In this document: positions 50,729 to 59,712 of the stretch, piece after piece
Layout of the letters: each line of letters starts with the position of its first letter
Numbering within the stretch: the stretch's first letter is position 1
From: Flavobacteriaceae bacterium
GTDB taxonomy: Bacteria; Bacteroidota; Bacteroidia; Flavobacteriales; Flavobacteriaceae
Direction of reading: 5' to 3'
Assembly: GCA_018669795.1 (NCBI GenBank)
Contig: JABHSQ010000011.1
Span: forward strand, 1-64,000
Length of the DNA: 64,000 nt
Made by a program: the position numbers and the translations under genes
Notes under the pieces: model-generated
Database searches by the model: none
Told to the model about the DNA's origin: nothing
The model's input: the letters and a program-made list of their open reading frames with translations, nothing else

Positions 50729-51433
50729 ATGAAAAATTTAATTGTGGCAAGTACATCAACTATTCATGGAGGAACTTATTTATCTTATTTGTTCCCTGAA
50801 ATAGCTCAACTCTTTTCTGAAACAGAAGAGGTTCTATTTATACCTTATGCAAGACCCAGTGGAATTTCACATAACAAATACACAGAAATTGCTCAAGAGG
50901 CCTTTTCAAAAATTGGAAAAAAAGTTATTGGTATCCATTCCTTAGAAAATCCTGTGGAGGCAGTTAATAACGCAAAAGGTATTTTTATTGGTGGGGGAAA
51001 TACTTTTGTATTGGTTTCAGAACTATATAGAAAAAACACGCTAGAGGTATTAAGAAAAGTTATATTTGACGGACTTCCTTATCTTGGAACAAGTGCTGGT
51101 AGTAATATTTGTGGAATAACAATGAATACGACCAACGATATGCCGATAATATATCCACCATCATTTAAAACGCTAGGTATTATTCCTTTTAATATAAATC
51201 CGCATTATCTTGATCCAGATCCTTCCAGTAAACATATGGGTGAAACTAGAGAAACAAGAATTAATGAATTTCATACACAAAGTACCATTCCAGTAATTGG
51301 TATAAGAGAAGGTAGTTGGTTACAAGTGAAAAATGACACTATTCTTTTAAAAGGAACTCATTCTGCTCGAATTTTTGAACAAAACAAAAAACCTTATGAA
51401 ATTGAAACAGAAACTATTTTAAAATTTTACTAA
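50729..51433 (+). CDS. pepE: Dipeptidase E (peptidase family S51)
   Basis: A 234-aa cytoplasmic serine dipeptidase hydrolysing Asp-X dipeptides. GIFIGGGNTFVLVSELY, nucleophile Ser122 in LGTSAGSNI, NPHYLDPDP with the catalytic His, and GIREGSWLQV. The family typically has GWSAG; here it is GTSAG. Divergent from the carboxypeptidase-regulatory gene; the M15 peptidase gene follows 46 bp downstream. Confidence 0.9.
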   Translation: MKNLIVASTSTIHGGTYLSYLFPEIAQLFSETEEVLFIPYARPSGISHNKYTEIAQEAFSKIGKKVIGIHSLENPVEAVNNAKGIFIGGGNTFVLVSELYRKNTLEVLRKVIFDGLPYLGTSAGSNICGITMNTTNDMPIIYPPSFKTLGIIPFNINPHYLDPDPSSKHMGETRETRINEFHTQSTIPVIGIREGSWLQVKNDTILLKGTHSARIFEQNKKPYEIETETILKFY

Positions 51434-51479
51434 TTTATTTAATAACAATCATTTTTAAAGTGCTAGAGTTTAAAACAAT

Positions 51480-52220
51480 ATGAATAGAAACCACTTTTTG
51501 AAAACTACTTTTTTAAGTGGATTAGCGCTTACATATATCCCCTTAAGTTCGTTCCATTTAATTCAGGAAAAGTATAGTAAAAATCAATTAATAGGAAAAG
51601 GAAACTCAGCTATAATAGGTGACACTTATACTTCAAAAATGCATAAAGAAGCTAAGGTTGCTTTTGAAAAAATGAAAGTTGCTGCCTTAAAAGATGAAAT
51701 TAATATTGAAGTTGTTTCTGCTTATCGAAGCTTTCAAAAACAAAAAAGTATTTTCGAAAATAAATATAAAAGATTTACTCAGGAAGGACTTACACCTATT
51801 GAATCTGTTGAAAAAATTATTGAATATTCCACAATTCCTGGAACTTCCAGACATCATTGGGGTACTGATATTGATATTATTGATGCCAATTATCCAAAAC
51901 CAAAAAGTGTTTTGAAAGAAGGAAACTTTTATGGCAATGGTCCTTATTGTAATCTAAAAGTATGGATGGATCGGCACTCCGAATTTTATGGTTTTTATGA
52001 AGTATACACCAAAAATCCAAAACGAAAAGGTTTTAAATATGAGCCTTGGCATTTTAGTTATGCACCATTATCAATACCAATGCTAAAAGAGTATAAAAAA
52101 TTAGACATAAAAAGTATTCTTAAAGAAGAAGAAATATTGGGGCATGAATGTTTTACAGAAGAATTTATAGTTAAATATAAAACTGAAAACATTTTAGATA
52201 TCAACCCACAATTATTTTAA
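51480..52220 (+). CDS. M15-family D-alanyl-D-alanine carboxypeptidase (VanY-like)
   Basis: A 246-aa exported zinc peptidase trimming peptidoglycan stem peptides. An N-terminal hydrophobic segment (about 8-25) precedes the VanY domain: VVSAYRSFQKQKSIFENKY, zinc motif SRHHWGTDIDI with His125 and Asp132, and YEPWHFSY with Glu188 and zinc-binding His191. Whether the N-terminus is cleaved or remains an anchor is unclear. Confidence 0.9.
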   Translation: MNRNHFLKTTFLSGLALTYIPLSSFHLIQEKYSKNQLIGKGNSAIIGDTYTSKMHKEAKVAFEKMKVAALKDEINIEVVSAYRSFQKQKSIFENKYKRFTQEGLTPIESVEKIIEYSTIPGTSRHHWGTDIDIIDANYPKPKSVLKEGNFYGNGPYCNLKVWMDRHSEFYGFYEVYTKNPKRKGFKYEPWHFSYAPLSIPMLKEYKKLDIKSILKEEEILGHECFTEEFIVKYKTENILDINPQLF

Positions 52221-52365
52221 GTATTGTTCTCATATAAAGAAGAATCAAAAAAGATGCACAGGTTACAAATATAGAATAGAAGAAATAAAGGAATCCAATA
52301 TTAAATATCAAAGCCAAGAAAATAAATTTCTATTTTATAAACGATATCTCCACATTTTTTGTTTC

Positions 52366-52373
52366 TATCTTTG
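52366..52373 (+). promoter_or_regulatory. -7 box of gpmI
   Basis: TATCTTTG fits TAnnTTTG, 15 bp before the gpmI ATG, giving a short leader. Confidence 0.45.
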
Positions 52374-52388
52374 TTTTTTAATTAAGTT

Positions 52389-53909
52389 ATGAATAAAAAA
52401 GTACTTTTACTTATACTAGATGGTTGGGGTATTACTAAAGACCATAAAACTTCTGCTATAGCTCAAGCAAAAACGCCCTATATAGATTCACTTTATAAAA
52501 AATATTCCCATGCCCAAATTCGAACTGATGGCTTAAATGTTGGCCTGCCTGAAGGTCAAATGGGAAATAGTGAAGTTGGACATATGAATTTAGGTGCAGG
52601 TCGAATTGTATATCAAGATTTGGTGAAAGTTAATTTAGCCATTAAAAATAATACACTCCAAAAAGAACCAATATTACAACAAGCATTTAATTATGCTAAA
52701 AAATATGATAAAAAAGTTCATTTTCTAGGCTTATTATCTAATGGGGGGGTTCATTCACATATAGAACATTTAAAAGGTTTAGTAAGTGCCGCAAACGAAG
52801 AAGGACTTGATAAAGTATTTATTCATGCATTTACAGATGGACGTGATGTTGATCCGTATTCTGGTGCTGGATTTGTAAATGAATTACAGGATCACCTGGA
52901 TAAAACCACTGGTAAAATTGCTTCTGTAATTGGAAGATATTACGCAATGGACCGAGATAAACGCTGGGAAAGAGTTAAAATAGCTTATGATTTATTACTT
53001 TCTGGTATTGGAGAAAAATCTACTAATGCAGCTGAAAGCATTCAAAAAAACTATAATCGAGGAATTACAGATGAATTTATCAATCCAATTATTATAACTG
53101 AAAAAAATCAACCCATAGGTATTATTGAAAAGGATGATGTTGTAATTTTCTTTAATTTCAGAACGGATAGAGGAAGGGAATTAACAGAAGTGTTAACACA
53201 AAAACCTTTTAAGGATTTTGATTTGGACCCTATCCCGCTTTACTTTGTAACACTTACCAATTACGATCATACCTTTAGTAACATCAAGGTGATTTATAAC
53301 AAAGATGATCTAAAGGATACACTTGGTGAAGTATTGGAAAAAAACAATAAAAAACAAATTCGAATCGCTGAAACTGAAAAATATCCTCATGTAACTTTTT
53401 TCTTTTCTGGTGGAAGAGAATTGCCATTTAAAGGTGAAAGTCGAATTCTTTGTCCTTCGCCTAAAGTAGCTACTTATGACCTTCAACCAGAAATGAGTGC
53501 TTATGAAATTCGAGATAAAATTATACCTGAAATTAATTCACAATCTGCAGATTTTATTTGTTTAAATTTTGCGAATACAGATATGGTGGGTCATACCGGA
53601 ATCATGGAAGCAGCAATAAAGGCCTGTGAAACTATTGATTCTTGTACTAAAAGTGTTGTTGAAGCAGCTTTAAAAAATGGATATACTACCATTTTATTAG
53701 CAGATCATGGAAACTGTGAAATGATGATGAATCCAGATGGCTCTCCAAATACGGCCCATACCACCAACCCTGTTCCAGTAATACTAATTGACGAAAACAA
53801 CGGTTCAATAAATAATGGTGTTTTAGGTGATATTGCTCCTACTATTCTTGATTTAATGGGAATAGAAAAACCAAAAACAATGACACAACATTCAATTTTA
53901 ATAAAATAA
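52389..53909 (+). CDS. gpmI: 2,3-bisphosphoglycerate-independent phosphoglycerate mutase
   Basis: A 506-aa two-manganese enzyme of glycolysis and gluconeogenesis. LILDGWGITKDHKTSAIAQA, phosphoserine Ser61 in GNSEVGHMNLGAGRIVYQD, the phosphotransferase part with VIGRYYAMDRDKRWER, INFANTDMVGHTG-type metal site (LNFANTDMVGHTG), and LLADHGNCEMM. Full length. The following thioredoxin-like gene starts at once after the stop. Confidence 0.96.
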   Translation: MNKKVLLLILDGWGITKDHKTSAIAQAKTPYIDSLYKKYSHAQIRTDGLNVGLPEGQMGNSEVGHMNLGAGRIVYQDLVKVNLAIKNNTLQKEPILQQAFNYAKKYDKKVHFLGLLSNGGVHSHIEHLKGLVSAANEEGLDKVFIHAFTDGRDVDPYSGAGFVNELQDHLDKTTGKIASVIGRYYAMDRDKRWERVKIAYDLLLSGIGEKSTNAAESIQKNYNRGITDEFINPIIITEKNQPIGIIEKDDVVIFFNFRTDRGRELTEVLTQKPFKDFDLDPIPLYFVTLTNYDHTFSNIKVIYNKDDLKDTLGEVLEKNNKKQIRIAETEKYPHVTFFFSGGRELPFKGESRILCPSPKVATYDLQPEMSAYEIRDKIIPEINSQSADFICLNFANTDMVGHTGIMEAAIKACETIDSCTKSVVEAALKNGYTTILLADHGNCEMMMNPDGSPNTAHTTNPVPVILIDENNGSINNGVLGDIAPTILDLMGIEKPKTMTQHSILIK

Positions 53910-53911
53910 TT

Positions 53912-54496
53912 ATAAAAAATTTAAGCTATTTACTTTTTGTATTTATGATCATTTCATGCAAACAATCTTCTGAAAAAAAAACAGATATCAAAGAAATTTC
54001 AGATCATCTTGAAATTAAAACAGAACTTAATTTAATGGTTCCAGATACTATTGATGAAAATATGATGCTAATTGGAGTGATCAATGAAGAAGGACTACAG
54101 AATGAAGAATTTATAGATTGGTATCAAGAAAATTATAACGATCATATCCTAGATACCGTTACGATTAAACTGATAAAGCCAAAGCTAAATGAGCTTAGTA
54201 TTATAGTTTTTATGGGAACTTGGTGTAGCGACAGTCAAAGAGAAGTTGCTGCTCTTTACAAAGTATTAAAAAAAGCTGAATTTGACATGAATCAATTAGA
54301 AGTTATAGCGCTTTCTCAAGAAAAGGAGACGCCTAACCACTTAGAAAAAGGATTTAATATAGAATATGTACCTACCATCATTTTTTATAAGAACGACAAA
54401 GAAATGGGTCGATATGTAGAATTTGCACAAGATACTTTAGAGAAAGATATATTGGCCATTTTAAATCAAACTGGTTATAAACATTCTTATGAATAG
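53912..54496 (+). CDS. Thioredoxin-like lipoprotein with single active-site Cys, non-standard start
   Basis: A thioredoxin-fold protein: LSIIVFMGTWCSDSQREVAAL, where the CxxC is replaced by C-S-D-S, then EVIALSQEKETPNHLEKGFNIEYVPTIIFYKND with the cis-Pro. The first ATG (53945) gives only MIISC, too short a signal, but in frame upstream the DNA encodes KNLSYLLFVFMIISC, a normal lipoprotein signal with lipobox. No ATG, GTG or TTG opens it; ATA at 53912, followed by AAA AAT, is 2 bp after the gpmI stop. I use it; 194 aa. Such CxxS-type proteins may trap mixed disulphides rather than reduce them fully. Confidence 0.8.
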   Translation: MKNLSYLLFVFMIISCKQSSEKKTDIKEISDHLEIKTELNLMVPDTIDENMMLIGVINEEGLQNEEFIDWYQENYNDHILDTVTIKLIKPKLNELSIIVFMGTWCSDSQREVAALYKVLKKAEFDMNQLEVIALSQEKETPNHLEKGFNIEYVPTIIFYKNDKEMGRYVEFAQDTLEKDILAILNQTGYKHSYE

Positions 54497-54622
54497 GAAA
54501 AATCATATTTCATTTAGTACTTTTAATCTATATTTTTTACATAAATAGTAAAAGTCTGTTTGCTATCTATGCAAGGTTTAATAAATCATGAGATGTCTTA
54601 CTCTAAAAAATAGTTGTTATAG

Positions 54623-54868
54623 AATATTATTGTCTATAATTCTTATATTTACTCAAAATCAACTGGAATTATAAACATATCTAATCAAAAAGGTATTCAA
54701 TTAAATAAAGTCGCTATTTATTCTATTGATGGTAGACTACTTAAAGAAATAAAGGATATAATAACAAACTCAATAAATATTGAGGATTTAGTAAATGGGG
54801 CATATGTTCTTAAGATTTATTTTGAAGAGTCAAAAACCTTTTTAACTAAGATAGTATTAAAGAAATAA
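54623..54868 (+). pseudogene. Orphan T9SS type A sorting domain (decayed secreted-protein gene)
   Basis: The frame 54623-54868 encodes the end of a T9SS type A domain: NKVAIYSIDGRLLKEIKD, then NIEDLVNGAYVLKIYFEES and the terminal TKIVLKK. It follows a stop at 54620 and has no start codon or upstream domain, so it is the 3' relic of a lost gene. Frame decay removed everything before about residue 10 of the fragment. Confidence 0.7.
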
Positions 54869-55114
54869 ATACTACTCAGAGGTAGTGAAATAAAATGGAG
54901 GTGATTAACTATCTATTAGACTTTGATGTTTTATAAGAAATTAAGACTTTAATGATATTAATTTTCTTCGTAATATTACACTATAATTCAAAAATAATTT
55001 CTGAAACACTAACCATAGCAGTCGGTTTTGACAATTGTAATATCGGGGGAGTGTGAGCTTGGATTGAAATTTAAAAAAATTATAGGTGAAAAAGCTCCAT
55101 AACCTAAAAAGAAA

Positions 55115-55133
55115 AAAAACTGGTTCAGTTTTT
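55115..55133. terminator. Hairpin just upstream of map
   Basis: AAAAACTG/CAGTTTTT with a GTT loop and a run of T/A on both sides, 12 bp before the map ATG. It may be a terminator of the lost upstream gene or an attenuator in the map leader. Confidence 0.45.
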
Positions 55134-55144
55134 AAAAACAATAT

Positions 55145-55954
55145 ATGATTATAGCAAAAACCAAAGAAGAAATAGAATTAATGCGTAAAGCCGCTCTAGT
55201 GGTTTCAAAAACATTAGGAATGCTTGCTGGAGAAGTTAAACCAGGAGTAACAACGTTATATCTTGATAAGCTTGCAGAAGATTTTATTAGAGAACAAGAT
55301 GCCATTCCAGGATTTTTGGGATTATATGACTTTCCAAATACACTTTGTATGAGTCCAAACGCTCAAATAGTACATGGAATCCCGAACGACACTCCATTAC
55401 AGGAGGGAGATATTATATCCATTGATTGTGGTGCCATAAAAAATGAATTTTACGGTGATCACGCCTATACATTTGCAATAGGTGAAATAGCTCCAGAAGT
55501 TCAAAAATTACTTCGCATTACTAAAGAATCTTTATATAAAGGTATTCGTGAGTTGAAAATTGGAAAACGTACTGGCGATGTGGGGTATGCGATTCAACAA
55601 TATTGTGAAGCAGAAGGTTATGGAGTCGTAAGAGAATTAGTAGGTCACGGTTTAGGTAGAACTATGCATGAGGACCCTGAAATGCCAAACTATGGTCGAC
55701 GTGGAAAAGGCAAGAAATTTATTGAAGGAATGACAGTTGCTATTGAACCTATGATCAATTTAGGAACTAAGCGTATTGAACAATTAGCAGATGGCTGGAC
55801 CATTTTCACTAAAGATAGAAAACCCAGCGCACATTTTGAACATGATGTAGCAATTGTAGATGGAAAGCCGAAGTTATTATCAACTTTTGATTATATCTAT
55901 ACAGCTTTAGGAATAGAAAGTAACGAAGAAGATGAATTTAGGTTTGACAGCTAA
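55145..55954 (+). CDS. map: Methionine aminopeptidase type I
   Basis: A 269-aa enzyme removing initiator Met. Metal ligands are seen in ISIDCGAIKNEFYGDHAYTF (Asp and Asp), GLGRTMHEDPEMPNYG (His), AIEPMINLG (Glu) and the final Glu in HFEHDVAIV. Full length. The next gene begins with a GTG directly after its stop codon, so the two are coupled. Confidence 0.96.
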   Translation: MIIAKTKEEIELMRKAALVVSKTLGMLAGEVKPGVTTLYLDKLAEDFIREQDAIPGFLGLYDFPNTLCMSPNAQIVHGIPNDTPLQEGDIISIDCGAIKNEFYGDHAYTFAIGEIAPEVQKLLRITKESLYKGIRELKIGKRTGDVGYAIQQYCEAEGYGVVRELVGHGLGRTMHEDPEMPNYGRRGKGKKFIEGMTVAIEPMINLGTKRIEQLADGWTIFTKDRKPSAHFEHDVAIVDGKPKLLSTFDYIYTALGIESNEEDEFRFDS

Positions 55955-56725
55955 GTGAAAATTATATCTAAAGCACTAAACAGTATCCCAAGACCCATAC
56001 TTATAAAATTAAGTTATTGGGTTAGACCTATCATCGCTTTATTTTTAAAAGGCAGCAACTATACCGATCCCATAGATGGCAGATCCTATCGAAAATTTTT
56101 ACCTTACGGATATGAAACCATTCGTGAGAATGTTTTAGCACCCGGAACTTTATCTTTAGAAAGGCATCGTTTATTTTGGTTGTATTTAAAAAATGAAACC
56201 GATTTCTTCTCCAATGGTAAAAAAATAAAAGTTCTTCATTTTGCTCCAGAGCAAGCATTTTATAATCGTTTCAAAAAAATAAAACACCTAGAATATATTA
56301 CCACTGATTTAAATTCACCATTAGCAGCTGTAAAAGCAGATATTTGTAAGCTCCCATTTAAAGACAATGAATTTGATTATATTTTTTGCAATCACGTATT
56401 AGAACACATCCCTGATGACACTAAAGCAATGCGCGAATTATATCGTGTTTTAACACCAGGTGGAATGGGCATATTTCAAATTCCACAAGACTTATCAAGA
56501 GAAATTACTTTTGAAGACAATAGTATAACAGACCCAAAAAAACGTGCAAAGATATTTGGACAATATGATCATGTAAGAGTATATGGCCATGATTATTTTA
56601 ATAAACTTCGCAGCATTGGTTTTGAAGTGTTAGCGGTAGATTATACCAAAACATTCTCCGATAAAGACATCAATAAGTTTCGATTAGCTAAGGGAGAAAT
56701 TATACCTGTCTGTAAAAAACATTAG
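55955..56725 (+). CDS. SAM-dependent methyltransferase (methyltransf_11 type)
   Basis: A 256-aa methyltransferase with KVLHFAPEQAFYNRFKKI, YITTDLNSPLAAVKADICKLPFKDNEFDYIFCNHVLEHIPDDTKAMRELYRVLTPGGMGIFQIP, which contains motifs II-IV of class I enzymes, although motif I is changed to LHFAPEQ. It starts at GTG 55955 immediately after map. Substrate unknown; possibly glycan or lipid. Confidence 0.85.
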   Translation: MKIISKALNSIPRPILIKLSYWVRPIIALFLKGSNYTDPIDGRSYRKFLPYGYETIRENVLAPGTLSLERHRLFWLYLKNETDFFSNGKKIKVLHFAPEQAFYNRFKKIKHLEYITTDLNSPLAAVKADICKLPFKDNEFDYIFCNHVLEHIPDDTKAMRELYRVLTPGGMGIFQIPQDLSREITFEDNSITDPKKRAKIFGQYDHVRVYGHDYFNKLRSIGFEVLAVDYTKTFSDKDINKFRLAKGEIIPVCKKH

Positions 56726-57729
56726 TTCAATAACTTGTTTTTTAATCCTTCCGTAGCAAATACCTGCTCTTCATTATTTTGATCGTTGTAGGTAAAATAA
56801 ACATCAATTCCATTAAGAGTTTCTAATATTACTTTAGAATGTTCCATGCCTAAAGCCATAAATGCAGTTGCGTAGGCATCTGCTAACGCACAAGTAGGTG
56901 CTAAAACAGTAACACTAGTAATATCACTTTTTTCAGCTGACCCTGTAATAGGATTTAAAGTATGTACGTATTTATTTCCTGTTAATGAATCAATTCTAAA
57001 TTTACGATAGTTCCCTGAAGTTGCCATTGCTATATTTTCCAAAGCGATGATATTTGAATAACTTCTATCATTTAAATTAGAAGATACATTTTCAATTCCA
57101 ACAAGCCAAGATTTATTTTTTTCAACATTTTTACCTTTAGCTAAAATCTCCCCTCCTAATTCAATAAGGTAATTAGTAATGCCTTTAGATTCTAGGTACT
57201 TCCCAATAAGGTCAATACCATATCCTTTTGCCACCGCATTAAAGTCAATATATATTTCTGGATATTGTTTTTCTATTTTGTATTCTGAAGTAAGTTTTAC
57301 TTTATTAAATCCTACAAATTTCAACATAGAATCCAAAGCTAAACTATCAATCTCTTGTAGTGGATTTGTATCTCCAAATCCATACGCATTTCTTAAAACA
57401 CCAATCGTAGGATCAAAAAAACCTCCAGTGGTTTTAAATACGTCAGCTGAAATAGTAAAATTATCGATAAAAATATCATCTACAATAATATCGGTATTCC
57501 CACGATTAATTTTTGAAATATCACTTTCTGGAAGATAGGTACTTACCGATTTATTTACTTTATAAAAAACAGAATCAATTCCTTTTTCAAGATCAATATC
57601 ATTTATAGAATATACTTGAATTGAAAACGTGGTTCCAAAGGCCTGTCCTTTAAAAAAATATTTTTGAGGCCTCTCATTTTTACAGGAAACCAGTAAAATA
57701 AAAAATAAAATCCAAATTATATTTTTCAT
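56722..57729 (-). CDS. apbE: FAD:protein FMN transferase
   Basis: A 335-aa lipoprotein (signal MKNIIWILFFILLVSC, Cys16) of the ApbE family: GTTFSIQVYSI, FDPTIGVL, AYGFGDT, YIDFNAVAKGYGIDLIGKYL, and VLAPTCALADAYATAFMAL. It attaches FMN covalently to Thr residues of NqrB and NqrC in the periplasm. It sits next to the nqr operon on the same strand, which supports that role. Convergent with the methyltransferase gene, sharing a few bases. Confidence 0.95.
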   Translation of the reverse strand: MKNIIWILFFILLVSCKNERPQKYFFKGQAFGTTFSIQVYSINDIDLEKGIDSVFYKVNKSVSTYLPESDISKINRGNTDIIVDDIFIDNFTISADVFKTTGGFFDPTIGVLRNAYGFGDTNPLQEIDSLALDSMLKFVGFNKVKLTSEYKIEKQYPEIYIDFNAVAKGYGIDLIGKYLESKGITNYLIELGGEILAKGKNVEKNKSWLVGIENVSSNLNDRSYSNIIALENIAMATSGNYRKFRIDSLTGNKYVHTLNPITGSAEKSDITSVTVLAPTCALADAYATAFMALGMEHSKVILETLNGIDVYFTYNDQNNEEQVFATEGLKNKLLN

Positions 57730-57860
57730 TGTCTATCTTAATTTATTAAATTGATTCCATACGGTTCGAAATTAGTCATTTACTCACAATTTTTATGTTT
57801 TATTATTAGAGTTCGTGAATTTTTGATTTCCTTAGGTGTGAAATATTCTATATGTTCGTT

Positions 57861-58223
57861 TCATTTTATTTCAATTAATCCCTTATACACAAAAGAATAA
57901 TCTTCTCCGTTTATTACTGGCTGATTAATATCTAATCCATGCCCTAACAAAATACCAGCATAATATACTTTTGCCTTGTGTTTAATAGCGTGTTCTATAA
58001 TTGGTTTTATGGTGATGTGATTATAATTATTCAATTTTTCAGAACTTGAAACGTCTCTTACTACTACAAAAGAAGTTTCTTTATTTTTTAACACTACAAA
58101 TTGAGGGTTTTTTTTAAAATCTGAATTGATAGCTAAAAATTCATAACCTTCTTTTTCTAACTCCTCACCTACTAAATTCATTGCTAAATTACGTGATTCT
58201 TGTCTTGTAAGTTTTTGATTCAT
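57861..58223 (-). CDS. Small protein of unknown function linked to nqr
   Basis: A 120-aa soluble protein (RQESRNLAMNLVGEELEKEGYEFLAIN, NPQFVVLKNKETSFVVVRDVS, KVYYAGILLGHGLDINQP). No motif is recognised; the FVVLKN/FVVVRD strands and the helix resemble nuclease- or SpoVT-like alpha/beta folds only superficially. Between apbE and nqrF on the same strand, and separated from nqrF by a terminator. In public annotations similar proteins are sometimes mislabelled as NQR subunit F; it is not. Confidence 0.75.
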   Translation of the reverse strand: MNQKLTRQESRNLAMNLVGEELEKEGYEFLAINSDFKKNPQFVVLKNKETSFVVVRDVSSSEKLNNYNHITIKPIIEHAIKHKAKVYYAGILLGHGLDINQPVINGEDYSFVYKGLIEIK

Positions 58224-58334
58224 AAGCTTAACTAAATTTTTGTGTTTCTTGGCGCAAATACATATGATTACTATTGCTACTCCTATGTAGTGTAGTAATT
58301 ATATCATCTGATAAATATTTACTAGGCAATAATC

Positions 58335-58370
58335 ATAAAAAAACACTTCTATATAGAAGTGTTTTTTTAT
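58335..58370. terminator. Bidirectional terminator after nqrF
   Basis: A near-perfect palindrome, AAACACTTCTATATAGAAGTGTTT, flanked by A and T runs, between nqrF and the 120-aa gene. It ends the nqr operon. Confidence 0.9.
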
Positions 58371-58394
58371 GATATATTATAATATTAGTTTTCA

Positions 58395-59705
58395 TTATCC
58401 TCCAAAATCATCAAATCGAATATTCTCATCTGGCATCCCAAAATCTTCACCCATTTTTTGCACAGCTTGGTTCATTAAAGGTGGACCACAGAAATACAAT
58501 TCTATGTCTTCTGGATTTTCATGATGATCCAAGTAGTTGTCAATCACACAATTGTGAATAAATCCTAGAAAACCGTCTCCTTCGATATCATTAATATCTT
58601 TTTTTACCTTCCAGTTATCTATATCTAACGGTTCAGATAATGCTAAGTAAAATTTAAAATTTGGAAAATCTCTTTCTAAAGCTTTAAAATGTTCTAAATA
58701 AAATAATTCTGCTTTAGAACGTCCTCCGTACCAATACGTAACCTTTCTATTGGTCTTTAATGTTCTAAATAAATGATATAAATGCGATCTCATTGGAGCC
58801 ATTCCAGCTCCACCACCAACATACAACATCTCTGAATCGGATTCGTTGATAAAAAACTCCCCATAAGGTCCTGAAATAATTACTTTATCCCCTTTTTTCT
58901 GATTAAAAATATACGAAGATGCAATACCAGGATTTACATCCATCCATCCGCCTTTGACACGATCAAATGGTGGACTTGCAATACGAACATTTAACATTAT
59001 TTCTCGTCCTTCAGCAGGGAAAGAGGCCATAGAATAAGCCCTTTCTACAGTCTCCTTGTTTTTCATTACTAAAGGCCATAATTTAAACTTTTCCCATTCA
59101 GCTTTAAATTTATCTGGAGTATCATGTTCTTCTGGATGAGCGGTAATGTCCATATCAGAAAACTTCACCTCACAGGCTGGAATTTCAATTTGAATATACC
59201 CACCTGCTTTATATCCCATATCTTCAGGGATTTCAACTACAAATTCTTTAATAAAAGAAGCTACATTATAATTTCTAACTACTGTTGCTTCCCATTTTTT
59301 AATCCCAAAAACTTCTTCAGGAATCGTAATATTCATGTTTTGCTTTACTTTTACCTGACAAGCTAAACGAATTCCATCTTTTAATTCTTTTCTTGTAAAA
59401 TGAGGTGTTTCAGTTGGTAGTGCTTCGCCTCCTCCTTCTATTACGTGACATTCACATTGAATACAAGTTCCTCCACCCCCACATGCAGATGGTAAAAATA
59501 TTTTTTGATTCCCTAAAGTGGTCAATAAACTATCTCCAGAAGAAACTTCAATTTCTTTTTCTCCATTAATTGTTATTGAAACTGGTCCAGAAGGTGCCAA
59601 TTTTTCTTTAGTAAACAATAATAATGATACCAATAATAATATCAAAATCAAAAAGGCAACGACTGTTGCTATGACTACCCCTATTGTACTTGCTGCTAAA
59701 ATCAT
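58395..59705 (-). CDS. nqrF: Na+-translocating NADH:quinone reductase subunit F
   Basis: A 436-aa electron-entry subunit: one N-terminal TM helix (about 8-31), 2Fe-2S domain with Cys75, Cys81, Cys84 and Cys116 (SACGGGGTCIQCECH), FAD-binding RAYSMASFPAEG, and NADH-binding YVGGGAGMAPMRSHLYHLF and the C-terminal FCGPPLMNQAV. Electrons pass from NADH to FAD to the cluster, then to NqrC/NqrB/NqrD/E. Last gene of the operon. Confidence 0.97.
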   Translation of the reverse strand: MILAASTIGVVIATVVAFLILILLLVSLLLFTKEKLAPSGPVSITINGEKEIEVSSGDSLLTTLGNQKIFLPSACGGGGTCIQCECHVIEGGGEALPTETPHFTRKELKDGIRLACQVKVKQNMNITIPEEVFGIKKWEATVVRNYNVASFIKEFVVEIPEDMGYKAGGYIQIEIPACEVKFSDMDITAHPEEHDTPDKFKAEWEKFKLWPLVMKNKETVERAYSMASFPAEGREIMLNVRIASPPFDRVKGGWMDVNPGIASSYIFNQKKGDKVIISGPYGEFFINESDSEMLYVGGGAGMAPMRSHLYHLFRTLKTNRKVTYWYGGRSKAELFYLEHFKALERDFPNFKFYLALSEPLDIDNWKVKKDINDIEGDGFLGFIHNCVIDNYLDHHENPEDIELYFCGPPLMNQAVQKMGEDFGMPDENIRFDDFGG

Positions 59706-59712
59706 ATTATTT

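Larger units (their letters stand above)
54497..55144. other. 648-bp gap with decayed sequence
   Basis: No intact gene. It holds a T9SS sorting-domain remnant (54623-54868), AT-rich spacer, and a hairpin (55115-55133) just before map. A GC-richer patch near 55016-55055 (gcagtcggttttgacaattg) has no coding pattern I can name. Confidence 0.5.

Noticed and set aside
54941-55141. 66-codon open frame on the minus strand upstream of map
   Set aside because: Phe/Leu-rich translation of an AT-rich spacer with no homology-like pattern.
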